DNA of 64,000 nucleotides from Pedobacter hiemivivus. Lineage in GTDB: Bacteria; Bacteroidota; Bacteroidia; Sphingobacteriales; Sphingobacteriaceae. Both the position numbers and the translations under genes were made by a program. The notes under the pieces are model-generated. The model was not told the origin of the DNA. It worked only from the letters and a program-made list of their open reading frames with translations, and did no database searches. The stretch covers positions 124,001 through 188,000 of the forward strand of contig NZ_SJSM01000003.1 of the NCBI RefSeq assembly GCF_004331685.1, written 5' to 3'. Of this stretch, positions 62,797-64,000 are shown one piece after another (position 1 is the first letter of the stretch; each line of letters begins with the position of its first letter).

Positions 62797-64000
62797 TTAT
62801 CTGATTAAATGTATTGGTCCTGTACGTTTCGGTGCAGATTTGTCGTAGGTCATGCCTTTCCACTCAGTTCCATTTACCATCTGGACATCAATTTTCCAGT
62901 AATAAACCCCTTGTGGCATAGGTTGCCCGTTAAAGGTTCCATCCCAAGCTTCTGCTGGTCTTCCTTCGTCTAGTTTTGTGGTTTCCCAGAGTATTTGTCC
63001 CCATTTATTGAAGACGCTGAAACGCCATGAGGCAATGCCTGATCCTTTGGCACGGAACTCGCGCAATTCAGGTTGTGTATTTCCTGGTATAAATGAGTTA
63101 GGTACAAATAGGTATCCCGGAACGCCTTTAATGGTTACGTTTTTAAATGTAGTAGTAAAACAGCCCTGCTGGTTCATGACTTTTAAGGTCACTTTATAAG
63201 TTCCTGTATCCAGATAGGTATAGCTAGGGTTTTTAAGTTGTGAAGTACCTACTTTATCACCAAAGTCCCACTCCCAAATGGTAGGTGTGTTGGTGCTTTC
63301 ATCTTCAAACTTGAAGGTGTAATTAGGGATGCTGATCAGGGTAGAAGGGTTAACATTGAAGGCCGCAATTGGTGGTGGTACAATGTGGATGTATTGGGTT
63401 TTGATTACTTCAATTGGGCAGCCAAGTTGATTGGTTGCTAATAATTTCACTGTGTAATATTCCTGATCTCCGCTGTAGGTATGTTCTGGTTCAAATTCTG
63501 CTGAAGAAGTACCATCTCCAAAATCCCATAAATATTTATTGTCAAGCCCACCCACTGTTTTGTTTTTGAATTTAACAACTAACCCAGGACAACCTAAAGT
63601 ATTGTCTGCTTCGAAATCAGCAACTGGTTGTGCCAATACCTCAACACTTTTTGTAACTGTCATTTTAGAACAAATGTTAAAAGCAGTCATGGTAACAGGG
63701 AAAATTCCACTAGTGGTATAAGTATGGGACACGATCCCAGTAGTATAGGTGGTTTGTTTGTTTCCATCGCCAAAATCAAACTCAAACCTACTTGCTCCAA
63801 TAGAATTGTTCTCGAAATTTACGGTGTGTGGTGCGCAGCCTCTGATTTCTTCTAGTCTTATGCCTAGTACAGGTGTCATGTTTTGAGGGAATACACGTAT
63901 TGTCCATTTCATTGTATCCACATCGCACTCATTTTTGGCGATCATTTTAAACGTAAACTCAGTGGTTGCGGTTACATTATAAATATGGTCTATTGGTAAT
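62797..64000 (-). CDS. PKD-repeat protein with gliding-motility/T9SS type B C-terminal domain, 5' end cut
   Basis: The minus-strand frame is open through the window edge; the ATG at 63945 is internal, because in-frame coding (YNVTATTEFTFKMIA) continues upstream. At least four PKD domains are visible (RFEFDFGDGNKQTTYTTG, YLWDFGDGTSSAEFEPEHTY, IWEWDFGDKVG). The C-terminal domain (FVPNSFIPGNTQPELREF, FSVFNKWGQILWET, GVYYWKIDVQM) is the T9SS type B sorting signal. It is a secreted, cell-surface protein, perhaps an adhesin. The adjacent PorP/SprF gene is the expected partner. Confidence 0.9.
   Translation of the reverse strand, partial: LPIDHIYNVTATTEFTFKMIAKNECDVDTMKWTIRVFPQNMTPVLGIRLEEIRGCAPHTVNFENNSIGASRFEFDFGDGNKQTTYTTGIVSHTYTTSGIFPVTMTAFNICSKMTVTKSVEVLAQPVADFEADNTLGCPGLVVKFKNKTVGGLDNKYLWDFGDGTSSAEFEPEHTYSGDQEYYTVKLLATNQLGCPIEVIKTQYIHIVPPPIAAFNVNPSTLISIPNYTFKFEDESTNTPTIWEWDFGDKVGTSQLKNPSYTYLDTGTYKVTLKVMNQQGCFTTTFKNVTIKGVPGYLFVPNSFIPGNTQPELREFRAKGSGIASWRFSVFNKWGQILWETTKLDEGRPAEAWDGTFNGQPMPQGVYYWKIDVQMVNGTEWKGMTYDKSAPKRTGPIHLIR

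Noticed and set aside
1..64000. tRNA, rRNA or tmRNA genes
   Set aside because: No cloverleaf or rRNA-like sequence was recognised in the intergenic regions by eye; a covariance search was not possible.

Overview
The window comes from a chromosome of a member of the Bacteroidota, most likely family Sphingobacteriaceae and close to Pedobacter. This is inferred from gene content: outer-membrane TonB-linked beta-barrel proteins, a GLPGLI protein, BlaR1-like M56 proteins fused to TonB domains, PorP/SprF plus gliding-motility C-terminal type IX secretion proteins, a quinone-linked sdhCAB operon, and promoters of the TAnnTTTG type. Base composition is AT-rich. No rRNA, tRNA, CRISPR array or intact insertion sequence was recognised. 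The taxonomic call rests on family knowledge, not on a search.

Layout. 1-3.7 kb: a von Willebrand A protein cut by the window edge, divergent from an ECF sigma factor and an anti-sigma/TonB hybrid. 3.8-6 kb is an accessory patch: a PD-(D/E)XK nuclease of the Rpn/transposase type, a structured-RNA plus 148-residue-ORF module (copy A), a nested inverted repeat of about 145 bp and a coding fragment. 6-9.5 kb: phosphate uptake (PiT transporter, DUF47 partner, PhoR-like kinase) with a candidate Pho box, then an HD hydrolase. 9.7-12.3 kb: a YoeB-type toxin broken by a frameshift beside an intact antitoxin, an rRNA methyltransferase, a DUF3127 protein and an internally deleted YhcG/DUF1016 remnant. 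12.4-18.5 kb: a two-component system, a GLPGLI protein and a large outer-membrane protein. 18.6-28.9 kb: a DUF4153 membrane protein, a Pif1-like helicase, dapF, a DegP-type protease and sdhCAB.

29-32.8 kb: two convergent TonB-domain proteins, one of them a BlaR1-like protease with a BlaI repressor, and a small membrane protein that may be frameshifted. 33-36 kb: a LytS/LytTR pair with a candidate autoregulatory site, an acyltransferase and a NUDIX hydrolase. 36-41 kb: tandem TonB-dependent receptor-like proteins. 41-48 kb: thioredoxin-like protein, clpS, fabH, an SDR/isomerase pair that fits unsaturated fatty acid beta-oxidation, an MG2-plug protein and dcd. 48.3-51.4 kb: phosphopantetheinyl transferase, lipB and small membrane and lipid-hydrolase genes. 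51.4-59.5 kb: the RDD / SpoIIM / DUF4129 / DUF4350 / MoxR / DUF58 cluster, with copy B of the RNA-ORF module between RDD and SpoIIM. 59.5-64 kb: serine deaminase, MgtC, PorP/SprF and a PKD-repeat type IX secretion protein cut by the window edge.

The most unusual signal is the pair of inverted modules, about 47 kb apart (about 4742-5600 and 52293-53150). Each has a conserved AT-rich upstream block, a TAnnTTTG-like promoter, a rod-shaped RNA of about 100 nt closed by a long stem, a leader with a hairpin that includes or abuts the start codon, and a 148-residue protein of unknown function that differs at only 14 positions between copies. I do not recognise this as a described element.
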